Assembly: GCA_029240105.1 (NCBI GenBank)
Contig: JARBTR010000002.1
Coordinates: 332,394-396,393, forward strand
Direction of reading: 5' to 3'
Source of the DNA: Caryophanales bacterium
Lineage (GTDB): Bacteria > Bacillota > Bacilli > JARBTR01
Length of the DNA: 64,000 bases
How positions within the stretch are numbered: the stretch's first letter is position 1; the number at the start of each line of letters is the position of its first letter. A program made the translations under genes and the position numbers. Positions 49,373 through 57,205 of the stretch are shown here, piece by piece. The notes below the pieces were generated by a model. It saw only the letters and a program-made list of their open reading frames with translations, was not told the DNA's origin and made no database searches.

Positions 49373-50167
49373 CTAAACTTTTAAATCACGTTTTTTGTAA
49401 AAGACAAAAGTGCTTATAAGACACCCAATTATGATGAAAAGAGAAATAACATAGTACTCAAACCCCCACGATTCCCCATGTACAATTGGCGCAACTTCGA
49501 AATATTTAAAGGGAGTAATATATTTTAAGAAATCAATTTTTTCACTTAAGGCAACAAGAATGGACAAGAAATAAGTCGTAAGTAAAATGCCCATTGAAAT
49601 ACTACCAGCTGTCCGTGATTTTTGGTTAATCGCAGCAACAACATTCCCAATTGCCATAAAAATTAATTGTGTTAAAAACAAGCCAAAGTGAACCATAATA
49701 AGATCATTTGTATCAAAGGTTTTAGACTCGAATTTTTGAAAGAACCAAAGGCCAACACCAAGTGAAACTAGATTAAAAATTAAAATGTTAGTTAATGTTG
49801 CACTGAGCTTACTTAACAATATTTTAGTTCTAGTTACAGGCTTAACCATTAAGAACTCAACTGTCTTTTCTTGCTCTTCTTTTGCGATAATATTCGCTCC
49901 AAGCAGAACAGCATGGATGGCTCCCATTAAAAACACATAGACAAGGCAAACACCATAGTAACCAGCAGAAGTAGAAATATCTAAGTCGCCCCCCATTATA
50001 GCTTTTATAGCACGGGGCATTCCCTCCATGAATTTATTCATGTCTTGACCTGCAGAATCAAGCGCATTTAACTTATTTACGCTTAAAAGAAAATATATAA
50101 CAAGACAAACCGACCAAATAAGTATTGATTTACGGTATGTTTTCATTTCATGTAGATACATATTCAT
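49373..50167 (-). CDS. ABC-2 type transporter permease
   Basis: 264 aa with about six membrane segments, ABC2-membrane family. Short N-terminal helix MNMYLHEMKTYRKSILIWSV then transmembrane segments; KEEQEKTVEFLMVKPVTRTK near residue 98 is the coupling-helix-like region. The product is similar in plan to the permease encoded just upstream, so the exporter probably uses a heterodimer. Start at ATG 50167 behind GGGGGA; the upstream 26 codons overlap the neighbouring gene and are not conserved. Confidence 0.85.
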   Translation of the reverse strand: MNMYLHEMKTYRKSILIWSVCLVIYFLLSVNKLNALDSAGQDMNKFMEGMPRAIKAIMGGDLDISTSAGYYGVCLVYVFLMGAIHAVLLGANIIAKEEQEKTVEFLMVKPVTRTKILLSKLSATLTNILIFNLVSLGVGLWFFQKFESKTFDTNDLIMVHFGLFLTQLIFMAIGNVVAAINQKSRTAGSISMGILLTTYFLSILVALSEKIDFLKYITPFKYFEVAPIVHGESWGFEYYVISLFIIIGCLISTFVFYKKRDLKV

Positions 50168-50183
50168 TTTTAAGTCCCCCTCC

Positions 50184-50981
50184 CTACACCGATGGGATAT
50201 CTTTCTTTTGATAGATGACAAAACCAACAGCTGTAAATGCAGCACTCAAAATGAGAGCAAGTAATAGAAAGCCCCACTCATATCCTTCATTTTTTACAAT
50301 GTACGTATAATCAAAGTATTTAAAGGGTGAAATATATCTAATTTTATCGTCACCTATAATTGCTCCTAAGATTCCAACTATAAAGAACGAAAATACAATA
50401 CCCATTGAAACACTGACAACAGATTTAATTTTCTTTAAAATCGTTGAAATCATAAAACCCATTGAATAAAAACAGATTTGTACAAAAAATAGAGAAAAAG
50501 CCATAAGAATTAGCGCTTTCATTGAAAAGTCATCTGATTTAAAAATGGTACAAATTAAAGCCGACATACTGACAAATAAGATGTTTGTAAAAATTAGACT
50601 AACGATTCCTGAACAAAATTTAGCAACATAGACATCAGATCTTTTTACGGGCTTTGTCAGTAGGAAATCTGCTGTTTTCATTCGATTCTCTTTTGAAATA
50701 AGTGAAAGACCAAGATTCATTGCCTGAATTGCACCAATTAATAGCGCGTAATTCATCAAATACGTAAAAAACCCTAGTGTAGTTATTAATGAAGTCACAT
50801 TTACACCTAAAGCCTTCATCATTTCTGGCGGATAATTTTTTACCATATCCAGCAAAGACTTACCATCCTTAGCTATGCCAGGTAACATAGACATCATAAA
50901 GACAAGAAAAGCAAGAAGAGAAAAGCTCCAAATGAGAACCGATTTACGATTAAATCGTAATTCATGAATAAAAATGTTCAT
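50184..50981 (-). CDS. ABC-2 type transporter permease
   Basis: 265 aa with about six membrane segments, paralogous to its neighbour (MNIFIHELRFNRKSVLIWSF at the N-terminus; SKENRMKTADFLLTKPVKRS in the cytosolic loop). Forms the membrane channel with the second permease and the ATPase encoded 3 bp upstream. Substrate unknown. Confidence 0.87.
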   Translation of the reverse strand: MNIFIHELRFNRKSVLIWSFSLLAFLVFMMSMLPGIAKDGKSLLDMVKNYPPEMMKALGVNVTSLITTLGFFTYLMNYALLIGAIQAMNLGLSLISKENRMKTADFLLTKPVKRSDVYVAKFCSGIVSLIFTNILFVSMSALICTIFKSDDFSMKALILMAFSLFFVQICFYSMGFMISTILKKIKSVVSVSMGIVFSFFIVGILGAIIGDDKIRYISPFKYFDYTYIVKNEGYEWGFLLLALILSAAFTAVGFVIYQKKDIPSV

Positions 50982-50984
50982 GAC

Positions 50985-51872
50985 TTAATCCTCCTTTTGA
51001 TAGAAGTGCATGAAAATTTCTTCTAAACTTGGTTCTTCTATCCAAATATTTTGCAAGTTAATATTCGCAACCCTAGAAAGTAAGTCGTTGATGTTTCCTT
51101 TATATATAAAACTAATATGAGTATGATTTTTTTCAAGTTTCTGAACCCCAGAACCTTTGAAATAATCAAGTGGGACATCACCTTTTGTTTCTAATTTAAT
51201 ATGTTTGTAGTTGTTTTCTTTAAGGACACTAATTTTTTCAACTTGAACGATTTTACCATCACGGATTATGGCAACACGATCGCACATTTTTTGCACTTCG
51301 CTCAAAATATGAGATGAAAATAGTATAGTTGCACCTTTCTCATTTTCTTCTTTTAAAAGTTCAAAAAAGGTTTGCTGCATTAATGGATCAAGTCCACCTG
51401 TTGGCTCATCTAAAATGATTAATTTTGGAGAGTGTAATAAACCTTGAATAATACCAACTTTCTTCTTATTCCCATATGAAAGATCATCAATTTTTCTGTT
51501 TAAATCCAAATTCAAACGCTTCGCTAGCTGCTTAATTCTATCCGTGCAATCCTTTTTATAAAAACTTGCAGAATATTTAAGTAGATCAATAACCTTCATA
51601 TTGTCATAATAGAAAACTTCAGAAGGTAAATAGCCAATCTCTTTTGCTATTTCATGAGATTCTGCAATTGCATCTTTACCAAAGATTTTAATCTCACCAC
51701 TTGTAGGATAGATAAGAGATAAAATTGTACGTATTGTCGTTGATTTACCTGCACCATTTGGTCCAATGAATCCAAAAATTTCTCCTTTTTCAACTGTAAA
51801 ACTTACATCCTCTACCCCACGTGCCTTGCCATACATTTTAGTTAACTTGTTAATTTCAATTACACTTGTCAT
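50985..51872 (-). CDS. ABC transporter ATP-binding protein
   Basis: 295 aa. Walker A GPNGAGKSTTIRTILS near residue 38, a degenerate signature (LSYGNKKKVGIIQGL) near 136, Walker B LIILDEPTGGLD near 157 and H-loop region FSSHILSEVQ near 192. A C-terminal domain ends SLEEIFMHFYQKED. Energises the two-permease exporter; such systems often export antibiotics or peptides. Cotranscribed with the TetR gene. Confidence 0.93.
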   Translation of the reverse strand: MTSVIEINKLTKMYGKARGVEDVSFTVEKGEIFGFIGPNGAGKSTTIRTILSLIYPTSGEIKIFGKDAIAESHEIAKEIGYLPSEVFYYDNMKVIDLLKYSASFYKKDCTDRIKQLAKRLNLDLNRKIDDLSYGNKKKVGIIQGLLHSPKLIILDEPTGGLDPLMQQTFFELLKEENEKGATILFSSHILSEVQKMCDRVAIIRDGKIVQVEKISVLKENNYKHIKLETKGDVPLDYFKGSGVQKLEKNHTHISFIYKGNINDLLSRVANINLQNIWIEEPSLEEIFMHFYQKED

Positions 51873-51883
51873 TTTTCCCCCAC

Positions 51884-52510
51884 CTATTTGTAATAGATTT
51901 TTCTAATCAATTTCAAATATTCTCTAGCCTCATCAGCCATATCCTTGTAAAACTCTTCAAACGGCTTAGTATTACTTTTAATTTTTTTTGCTATTTTAAA
52001 ACTTACACCTTCTAACGACCAATAAATCATTTCAATTTGTTTGTCGATGTCCTCTTGGCTACGAAATAAGGTTGTATCTATGTTTTGAAAAACAGGTAAG
52101 GCCAGTTCCACGTATTTTTCATGCTTTGTTAAAATCTCCTGATAGATTTCATTTGATTCATCTATATATGCAACCTCAATAAATTTAAACATACTTGGAT
52201 ACTGTTTAATTAAGGCCATTTTAAAATTCATTGCTTGCTCAAATCGATTTAACAAATCTCGATCAACTAGTTCAACTGTATTAAAAAATTCCTTTGTTAA
52301 ATAATCAACAGCAAAATCAAATAAGTATAGATACAACAACTTCTTATTCTTAAAATAGTGAAATAGAAGACCCTTTGAAATATTAGCAGCCTTTGTAATC
52401 TCATTAGTTGAAGCTTTCTCATAACCTTTTGTTGCAAACTCATTCATCGCTGCATTAATGATCGCTTCCCTCTTCTCATCACTTAGATTTTCAAATTTTT
52501 CTTTTTTCAT
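51884..52510 (-). CDS. TetR-family transcriptional regulator of the ABC operon
   Basis: 208 aa. N-terminal helix-turn-helix (AAMNEFATKGYEKASTNEIT; AANISKGLLFHYFKNKKLLY) and a ligand-binding C-terminal domain. First gene of tetR-ATPase-permease-permease, so it probably represses its own operon until an exporter substrate binds. Paired operators overlap the promoter at 52622-52672. The start has AGAGGG upstream, preceded by the GGTGCTG end of a repeat. Confidence 0.9.
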   Translation of the reverse strand: MKKEKFENLSDEKREAIINAAMNEFATKGYEKASTNEITKAANISKGLLFHYFKNKKLLYLYLFDFAVDYLTKEFFNTVELVDRDLLNRFEQAMNFKMALIKQYPSMFKFIEVAYIDESNEIYQEILTKHEKYVELALPVFQNIDTTLFRSQEDIDKQIEMIYWSLEGVSFKIAKKIKSNTKPFEEFYKDMADEAREYLKLIRKIYYK

Positions 52511-52526
52511 ATTTTCCCTCTCTTTA

Positions 52527-52578
52527 GGTGCTGAGGTCTACGTTCAGCTCCGCTTGAAAACGTATACGTTTCCGGAGC
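52527..52578. repeat. Hairpin repeat element in the tetR 5' leader
   Basis: GGTGCTGAG end next to the tetR ribosome binding site. The hairpin has GCTCCG/CGGAGC (52547-52578) around the palindrome AAACGTATACGTTT (52558-52571). The palindrome recurs at 7350-7365 and the left half recurs at 47208. In the tetR mRNA it lies between promoter and start. Confidence 0.75.
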
Positions 52579-52621
52579 AAATAACCGACGTTTTGCATAT
52601 TTTTCTAAGTGAATACCCTCA

Positions 52622-52672
52622 TTGACCACTACGGTCAATAATAATATACACCCGTTGACCAATGTGGTCAAC
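52622..52672 (-). promoter_or_regulatory. tetR-ABC operon promoter with paired TetR operators
   Basis: Minus strand -35 TTGACC (52666-52671), 17-bp spacer, -10 TATATT (52643-52648). Two palindromes TTGACC-N5-GGTCAA at 52622-52638 and 52655-52671 (the second extended by one base pair to 52654-52672) have centres 33 bp apart. One contains the -35, the other covers the transcription start region: the geometry of a cooperative repressor site. Confidence 0.85.
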
Positions 52673-52866
52673 ACATTTGATTTCGTTTTATCTAAAAAAA
52701 TTAAAATCATAATAATCAACATTTTATAATTAGTTTGCCTTAAATTATTTTTACCTTTCACTTACCCAATAATAATTAGACCAATTACTTTCTATGAAAT
52801 TTTACTTTTGTAAACACAATGAGTTTGACCAATACTACTTTTTACAAGAAATTTATGTCCTTTTAT

Positions 52867-52933
52867 AAAACAATAACAATATAATAAAAAACAATAACAA
52901 TTTATTGCAAAACGATAAATATTTTGTTAAAAT
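52867..52933 (+). promoter_or_regulatory. Promoter and direct repeats upstream of the DUF2975/Xre pair
   Basis: -35 TTGCAA (52905-52910), 17-bp spacer, -10 TAAAAT (52928-52933). Just upstream are two direct repeats AAAACAATAACAAT at 52867-52880 and 52888-52901, 21 bp apart (two helical turns), a possible operator for the Xre regulator. The gap 52511-52963 thus holds two divergent control regions plus the repeat hairpin. Confidence 0.65.
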
Positions 52934-52963
52934 GATACCATAATAATAAGTGAGGTGCTTTTA

Positions 52964-53440
52964 ATGAAACGAGGATCAACATTATTTTTACGAATAGCGG
53001 TTTTTCTAATTGGAACTCCAGTTCTTGCTTTGGGTGTGTATGGAGTGTCTTGGCTACTAAATAACCCTGTCAATCCTGAATATGACCATATTCTTTACCC
53101 AATTGTAATCGCGTTGTATGTGTCAGTAATCCCATTTTTCAATGCATTGTTACAGTCTTTTAAACTTTTAAGTTATATTGACAAGAACCAAGCTTTCTCT
53201 GAATTATCTGTCAAAGCTCTAAAGACTATAAAATTCTGTGCAATAATAATAAGTGGGACACTAGTGGCTGTTTTACCATTTGTCTATTTATTAGCAGAAT
53301 TAGATGATGCCCCAGGTCTTATCATCATCAGCATGGTTCCTATTTTTGCTTCAATGGTTATCGCCGTCTTTGCAGCTGTTCTTCAAAGACTTTTAAAAGA
53401 AGCCATAGATATAAAATCGGAAAATGATTTAATAATCTGA
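52964..53440 (+). CDS. DUF2975 membrane protein (YoaS-like)
   Basis: 158 aa with four membrane segments (around residues 8-28, 42-62, 87-110, 120-142). DUF2975 family; B. subtilis YoaS is encoded next to a small Xre regulator in the same way. Function unknown, perhaps a membrane partner of the regulator. Start at ATG 52964 behind GAGGTG; a GTG three codons earlier overlaps the site. Confidence 0.8.
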   Translation: MKRGSTLFLRIAVFLIGTPVLALGVYGVSWLLNNPVNPEYDHILYPIVIALYVSVIPFFNALLQSFKLLSYIDKNQAFSELSVKALKTIKFCAIIISGTLVAVLPFVYLLAELDDAPGLIIISMVPIFASMVIAVFAAVLQRLLKEAIDIKSENDLII

Positions 53441-53454
53441 TCTGAGGTGAAAGT

Positions 53455-53676
53455 ATGGCTATAATAATTAATATTGATGTGATGCTTGCTAAAAGGAAAA
53501 TGAGTGTCACTGAACTTTCTGAGAGAGTTGGAATCACCATGGCTAATCTTTCCATATTAAAAAACGGAAAGGCAAAAGCGATTCGATTATCAACCTTAGA
53601 GGCAATTTGTAAAACTTTAGAATGTCAACCTGGTGATATTTTAGAATACAAAGATGATGCAGTAATTGATGAATAA
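53455..53676 (+). CDS. Small Cro/CI (Xre)-family regulator (YozG-like)
   Basis: 73 aa single helix-turn-helix: INIDVMLAKRKMSVTELSER, ITMANLSILKNGKAKAIRLS and LEAICKTLECQPGDILEY, typical of YozG. Encoded 14 bp after the DUF2975 gene in a two-gene operon with its own terminator. Probably autoregulates the pair. Confidence 0.88.
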   Translation: MAIIINIDVMLAKRKMSVTELSERVGITMANLSILKNGKAKAIRLSTLEAICKTLECQPGDILEYKDDAVIDE

Positions 53677-53697
53677 TAGAAATTACAATAAAAAATT

Positions 53698-53725
53698 AAC
53701 GCTGTTGAATGGAATCAACAGCGTT
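53698..53725 (+). terminator. Intrinsic terminator of the DUF2975/Xre operon
   Basis: Arms AACGCTGTTGA and TCAACAGCGTT with a T-run on the plus strand. Confidence 0.92.
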
Positions 53726-53814
53726 TTTTGTTTGTATTAGTAAGAGGCTTTATAGGGGATGAGCTTAATACTCGACCATAATGAAGTATTAACTATATTT
53801 CCTCTTTTATTTTT

Positions 53815-54846
53815 TTATTCTTCTTTATCACTAGATAAAACAATTCCATGCTTTTCAAAAAGTTGTTTCATAGATCGAGCATCTGCCTGTGCTTCTTTTT
53901 GCGCATGATTAGAATCACGTAAATGGAAGAAATGGTTCCACTGATGCAACGGTCTGCATTGAATAATTTGAGTTACAATTGCATTTGGCAAAATAGAGCG
54001 AGCTACCTCTTTAGCGCGAGCTGCATGAACACCTAGGTCAGCCATTTCTAGCAACAAATCATTATAATTCTGATTACATTCATCATACAATGATTTCAAT
54101 TTTGAACGGATATCTTTAAGATTGTCATCAGATTCCGACTCACTTTCAAAACCAATCATTTCTCTAAACTGAGCTGAACCACGATTTACATATCTTTGAC
54201 TTAGTTCTGTACCACCAGTCATGTCACCGTGGCGCCAAAATTGCAATCCTGTTGCTCGATCTGTCATGTAATTAATCGTTATAGTCGCATGAATCAATAG
54301 TTCATGTTCTGATAATCCAACGCTTTTTAATGCTGTATAGTCTTCTGTCATCATAACAGGTTCTTCTACTGCTGGTGTTGGCTTTTGAATGTATTCATTT
54401 AATTTTGGCTCAATCTCAACGTTTCTATCATAAAACCATGCTAATATTGGCGTTTCATTTGTCAATTCAAGCAATTCACCAAAGAATGGAATCTTATTGC
54501 CTGCATCAACTGAATTCTTAATATCTAAGAAAGTAAGCATATTCATCGATATAATTATCGGATAACGATGCATTGAGTCAGTAGAAGTTATTGTCCAGCG
54601 AATGAAATTATTAACTTCTTTCATTTTCATTAGATCCAAGTAAACTTGTTCATCAACTGATTTAACACCAAAAACGATATTTCCTACGGACGCAACAGAC
54701 AAATGTCCCTTACTCATGATGCTTCGGATAAAACTATGTGATGTTTCGCTCACTTTATCAAAAGATTGATAACACTGGCGCGCTACCATCTCGACTAGTT
54801 TTGGGTACTGTTCGGTAAAATATAGTAAATCTACTCTTTGATCCAT
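53815..54846 (-). CDS. Divergent FAD-dependent thymidylate synthase (ThyX)-like protein
   Basis: 343 aa, longer than usual ThyX (about 220-250). The C-terminal half shows RSILPNAIVTQIIQCRPLHQ and WNHFFHLRDSNHAQKEAQAD, which fit ThyX strands and the conserved LR...AQ.E region. The ThyX motif RHRxxSxNExSxRY appears as RHGDMTGGTELSQRY, so the second Arg and the first Ser are changed. ThyX makes dTMP with FADH2 and methylene-tetrahydrofolate; activity here is uncertain. Start at ATG 54846 behind GGAGTGG. Confidence 0.75.
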   Translation of the reverse strand: MDQRVDLLYFTEQYPKLVEMVARQCYQSFDKVSETSHSFIRSIMSKGHLSVASVGNIVFGVKSVDEQVYLDLMKMKEVNNFIRWTITSTDSMHRYPIIISMNMLTFLDIKNSVDAGNKIPFFGELLELTNETPILAWFYDRNVEIEPKLNEYIQKPTPAVEEPVMMTEDYTALKSVGLSEHELLIHATITINYMTDRATGLQFWRHGDMTGGTELSQRYVNRGSAQFREMIGFESESESDDNLKDIRSKLKSLYDECNQNYNDLLLEMADLGVHAARAKEVARSILPNAIVTQIIQCRPLHQWNHFFHLRDSNHAQKEAQADARSMKQLFEKHGIVLSSDKEE

Positions 54847-55114
54847 TTCAACCACTCCATTAAATCTTTTTTCTATTATAACGTAATGATAGAAAAGATT
54901 GTCTAATTTTTTAAAAAAATAGAATCTATAAACTCTAACTTTGCATATATACACTGTTTTTATTCTAAAAAAAATCAAAAAAACAAAGTCGAACGATGTC
55001 GATAAAAACTTTGTAATTTCGAGTTATCTTACTGGACAATCATTGCAAAATAGATTCATAATGACAATTAGTTACATTCGTTTTAATTTACATCAAATCT
55101 TTATACAATACTTT

Positions 55115-55134
55115 AAAAATTCCCGGGAATTTTT
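55115..55134. repeat. 20-bp perfect palindrome upstream of the thyX-like gene
   Basis: AAAAATTCCCGGGAATTTTT, 269 bp upstream of the thyX-like start. A near copy (AAAAATTCC-G-GGAATTTTT) stands at 55984-56002 upstream of ccdA. Could be operator sites of one regulator or short hairpin terminators. The remainder of the gap 54847-55178 is AT-rich with no other signal recognised. Confidence 0.6.
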
Positions 55135-55140
55135 CTATAA

Positions 55141-55176
55141 AAATGGGTACACTGTCGAAATTTAGTGTACCCATTT
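55141..55176 (-). terminator. Intrinsic terminator of ccdA
   Basis: Arms AAATGGGTACACT and AGTGTACCCATTT, T-run on the minus strand and also the plus strand; 3 bp after the ccdA stop. Confidence 0.88.
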
Positions 55177-55178
55177 TT

Positions 55179-55886
55179 TTATATGTTTCCAAAACTACCG
55201 AAAATATCTAGTAAGTAAGAAGTGATTTTAGGCATCCAATCTAAAACCAAAATAAATCCCATAAAAATCATCAGTACGCCTCCAACCCCTACTACTTTTT
55301 CAGAGTTTCTTTTTAACCAAGTCATTTTCCCTATAAAGAATGAGAGGAAAATAAAAGGAATAGAAAATCCTAGTATATAGGCAATCATATAAACCAAACC
55401 AGATCCGGGATTCGTTGCCGCAAGCGAGATAACGTAACCTAATGTTGGGCCCATACAAGGTGTCCAGCCAGCAGAAAATGCTAGCCCTATGAAGAATGTT
55501 CCGATATACCCTGCAGGACGATTTTTAAACTCAAATCTATGGTTTTGTAATAGATAAGGAATGTTCAAAAGTCCAGTAATCATCATCCCAAATAGAATGA
55601 TTAGTATTCCCCCACTGATTCGTATCACATCTTTGTACCCATAAAAAAACGATCCAATAAAAGATGTAGCAAACCCAATAGCAATATAGATTATCGAAAA
55701 ACCCAACAAAAAGATAATCGTATGAAGGATCGCATTGCGATCAAACATTCCCCGTTCTTCTTTTAATTCATTTACTGTCATACCTGTGATATAGGATAAA
55801 AAGGCTGGATAAATAGGTAATACACATGGCGAAATGAAACTCAAAATACCAGCTGTAAATGCAGTGAAATAATTTATATTATCCAT
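55179..55886 (-). CDS. ccdA: Cytochrome c biogenesis protein CcdA
   Basis: 235 aa, six membrane segments. The two redox cysteines are in SPCVLPIYPAFLSYITGM near residue 20 and AFSAGWTPCMGPTLG near 143. Passes electrons from cytoplasmic thioredoxin across the membrane to extracytoplasmic thiol proteins for cytochrome c maturation and spore formation. Single gene with its own terminator. Confidence 0.93.
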   Translation of the reverse strand: MDNINYFTAFTAGILSFISPCVLPIYPAFLSYITGMTVNELKEERGMFDRNAILHTIIFLLGFSIIYIAIGFATSFIGSFFYGYKDVIRISGGILIILFGMMITGLLNIPYLLQNHRFEFKNRPAGYIGTFFIGLAFSAGWTPCMGPTLGYVISLAATNPGSGLVYMIAYILGFSIPFIFLSFFIGKMTWLKRNSEKVVGVGGVLMIFMGFILVLDWMPKITSYLLDIFGSFGNI

Positions 55887-55983
55887 TTAAATCTCCTAAA
55901 CTTCATTTTTATTGTACCTATTTTACCAAAATTTTAACTAAAACAAAAAACGAACCAAAAAATAGTTGTCGAATAATAGCGAA

Positions 55984-56002
55984 AAAAATTCCGGGAATTT
56001 TT
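55984..56002. repeat. 19-bp palindrome upstream of ccdA
   Basis: 9-bp arms AAAAATTCC/GGAATTTTT around one G, 98 bp upstream of ccdA, a near copy of 55115-55134. The 394-bp divergent gap 55887-56280 shows no other clear element besides the GGAGAGG site of the next gene. Confidence 0.55.
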
Positions 56003-56280
56003 GCTATTATTTCATGTTTCGACATATTTCGTGATAGTTACCACTTATTATTATAAGGCTAACAAAATTCGATAGATTATTTTGATGAATAAAATACGAT
56101 TTGACTATAAACTCAATAACTGAGACTCTATCATTCAATTAAATTTTGAATATGAAAGAATGAGAAACACCAAATGTTTCTGAGATACTCTCAATTACTG
56201 GTGAAAACGAACTTACTATTTTAAAAAGAAAGTTTATGTTTTTATGGTCTTTTTATCACCTAAAAATGGAGAGGTTATGA

Positions 56281-56973
56281 ATGAACACTAGAAAACAATT
56301 ATTGCACTTGCAATTTAAAAAAAAGCAAAAAGATCTCTTCAAAATTGTTGCTCAATTTGGACTCTCTTCCCAAGAAGCTATCAATTGTAGTCAAGAATTA
56401 GATAAAATCATTTATCAGCTTCAGAGATTGAATGACCTAAAACCAATGATCGAATTCTTAACTTATTTTCATGGAAATCAAGACTACCTTCAATGTCGTG
56501 ATATTCTAGAAGAACATTGGCAGACCATTCAACCTAACGATAAAAAATCAGTATACGTTGGTTTGATCCATCTTGCATTTGGAATGTATTATTATCGAGC
56601 AGGTAATATAATTGTTGCAATTGAAATGTTGTCTAACGCTGTAAAATTATTAAAAACTGATATTAATGACATAGATTTTATAGGAATCGATGGAGAGAAG
56701 TTAATTCTCTTGCTAGAAGATACCGTTAAAGAATTAATGGAAAAAAAACCATTTTCCCCATTTGAAATTCCAATTATAAACAAACATCTAAAGTATCTTG
56801 CTATGGAAAATTGTAATAAGCTTGGTCTTCAATGGTTTAATCTTAACCATACACCAGATAATGCTATTAACTTTAAACACAAGATGCATAGAAGTAAAGT
56901 TACTGATATAAGAACACAACAATTGAGTTTTAAAGCCAACATTCAGAAACTTAGACTTTGTGGATTATTGTAA
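56281..56973 (+). CDS. Spo0E-like phosphatase domain fused to a DUF309 domain
   Basis: 230 aa. Residues about 15-50 look like the two-helix Spo0E family, with the diagnostic SQELD at 37-41; Spo0E proteins dephosphorylate Spo0A and delay sporulation. Residues about 58-125 match DUF309 (EFLTYFHGNQDYLQCRDILE and LIHLAFGMYYYRAGN), although the usual E-x-H is C-R here. Function of DUF309 is unknown. The remaining C-terminus is unmatched. Start ATG behind GGAGAGG. Own terminator at 57011. The fusion is unusual and is discussed in findings. Confidence 0.75.
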   Translation: MNTRKQLLHLQFKKKQKDLFKIVAQFGLSSQEAINCSQELDKIIYQLQRLNDLKPMIEFLTYFHGNQDYLQCRDILEEHWQTIQPNDKKSVYVGLIHLAFGMYYYRAGNIIVAIEMLSNAVKLLKTDINDIDFIGIDGEKLILLLEDTVKELMEKKPFSPFEIPIINKHLKYLAMENCNKLGLQWFNLNHTPDNAINFKHKMHRSKVTDIRTQQLSFKANIQKLRLCGLL

Positions 56974-57010
56974 AATCGAGTCAATTCAAATGAATATAAC
57001 AAAATCAATA

Positions 57011-57041
57011 AAGAATGCCTTCAGCACAACTGGGTATTCTT
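57011..57041 (+). terminator. Terminator of the Spo0E/DUF309 gene
   Basis: Arms AAGAATGCC and GGGTATTCTT with a T-run on the plus strand. Confidence 0.75.
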
Positions 57042-57115
57042 TTTTTGTTTTTGATGAAAGAATTAGAAAAACATGAAAAAGTGTATTGAAACTATCTAAT
57101 AAATTAAAAACAAAA

Positions 57116-57144
57116 AACCAAAGAGTCAAATGACCCTCTGGCTT
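57116..57144 (-). terminator. Terminator of frr
   Basis: Arms ACCAAAGAGTCA and TGACCCTCTGGCT (one wobble) followed by six T on the minus strand. It confirms that frr is now the last gene of its operon, no longer joined to uppS. Confidence 0.8.
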
Positions 57145-57205
57145 TGAAATATCGTTATTATTGGTCAAAGAGTAAAAGTATTAACGATAAATACTAATGC
57201 AAATA

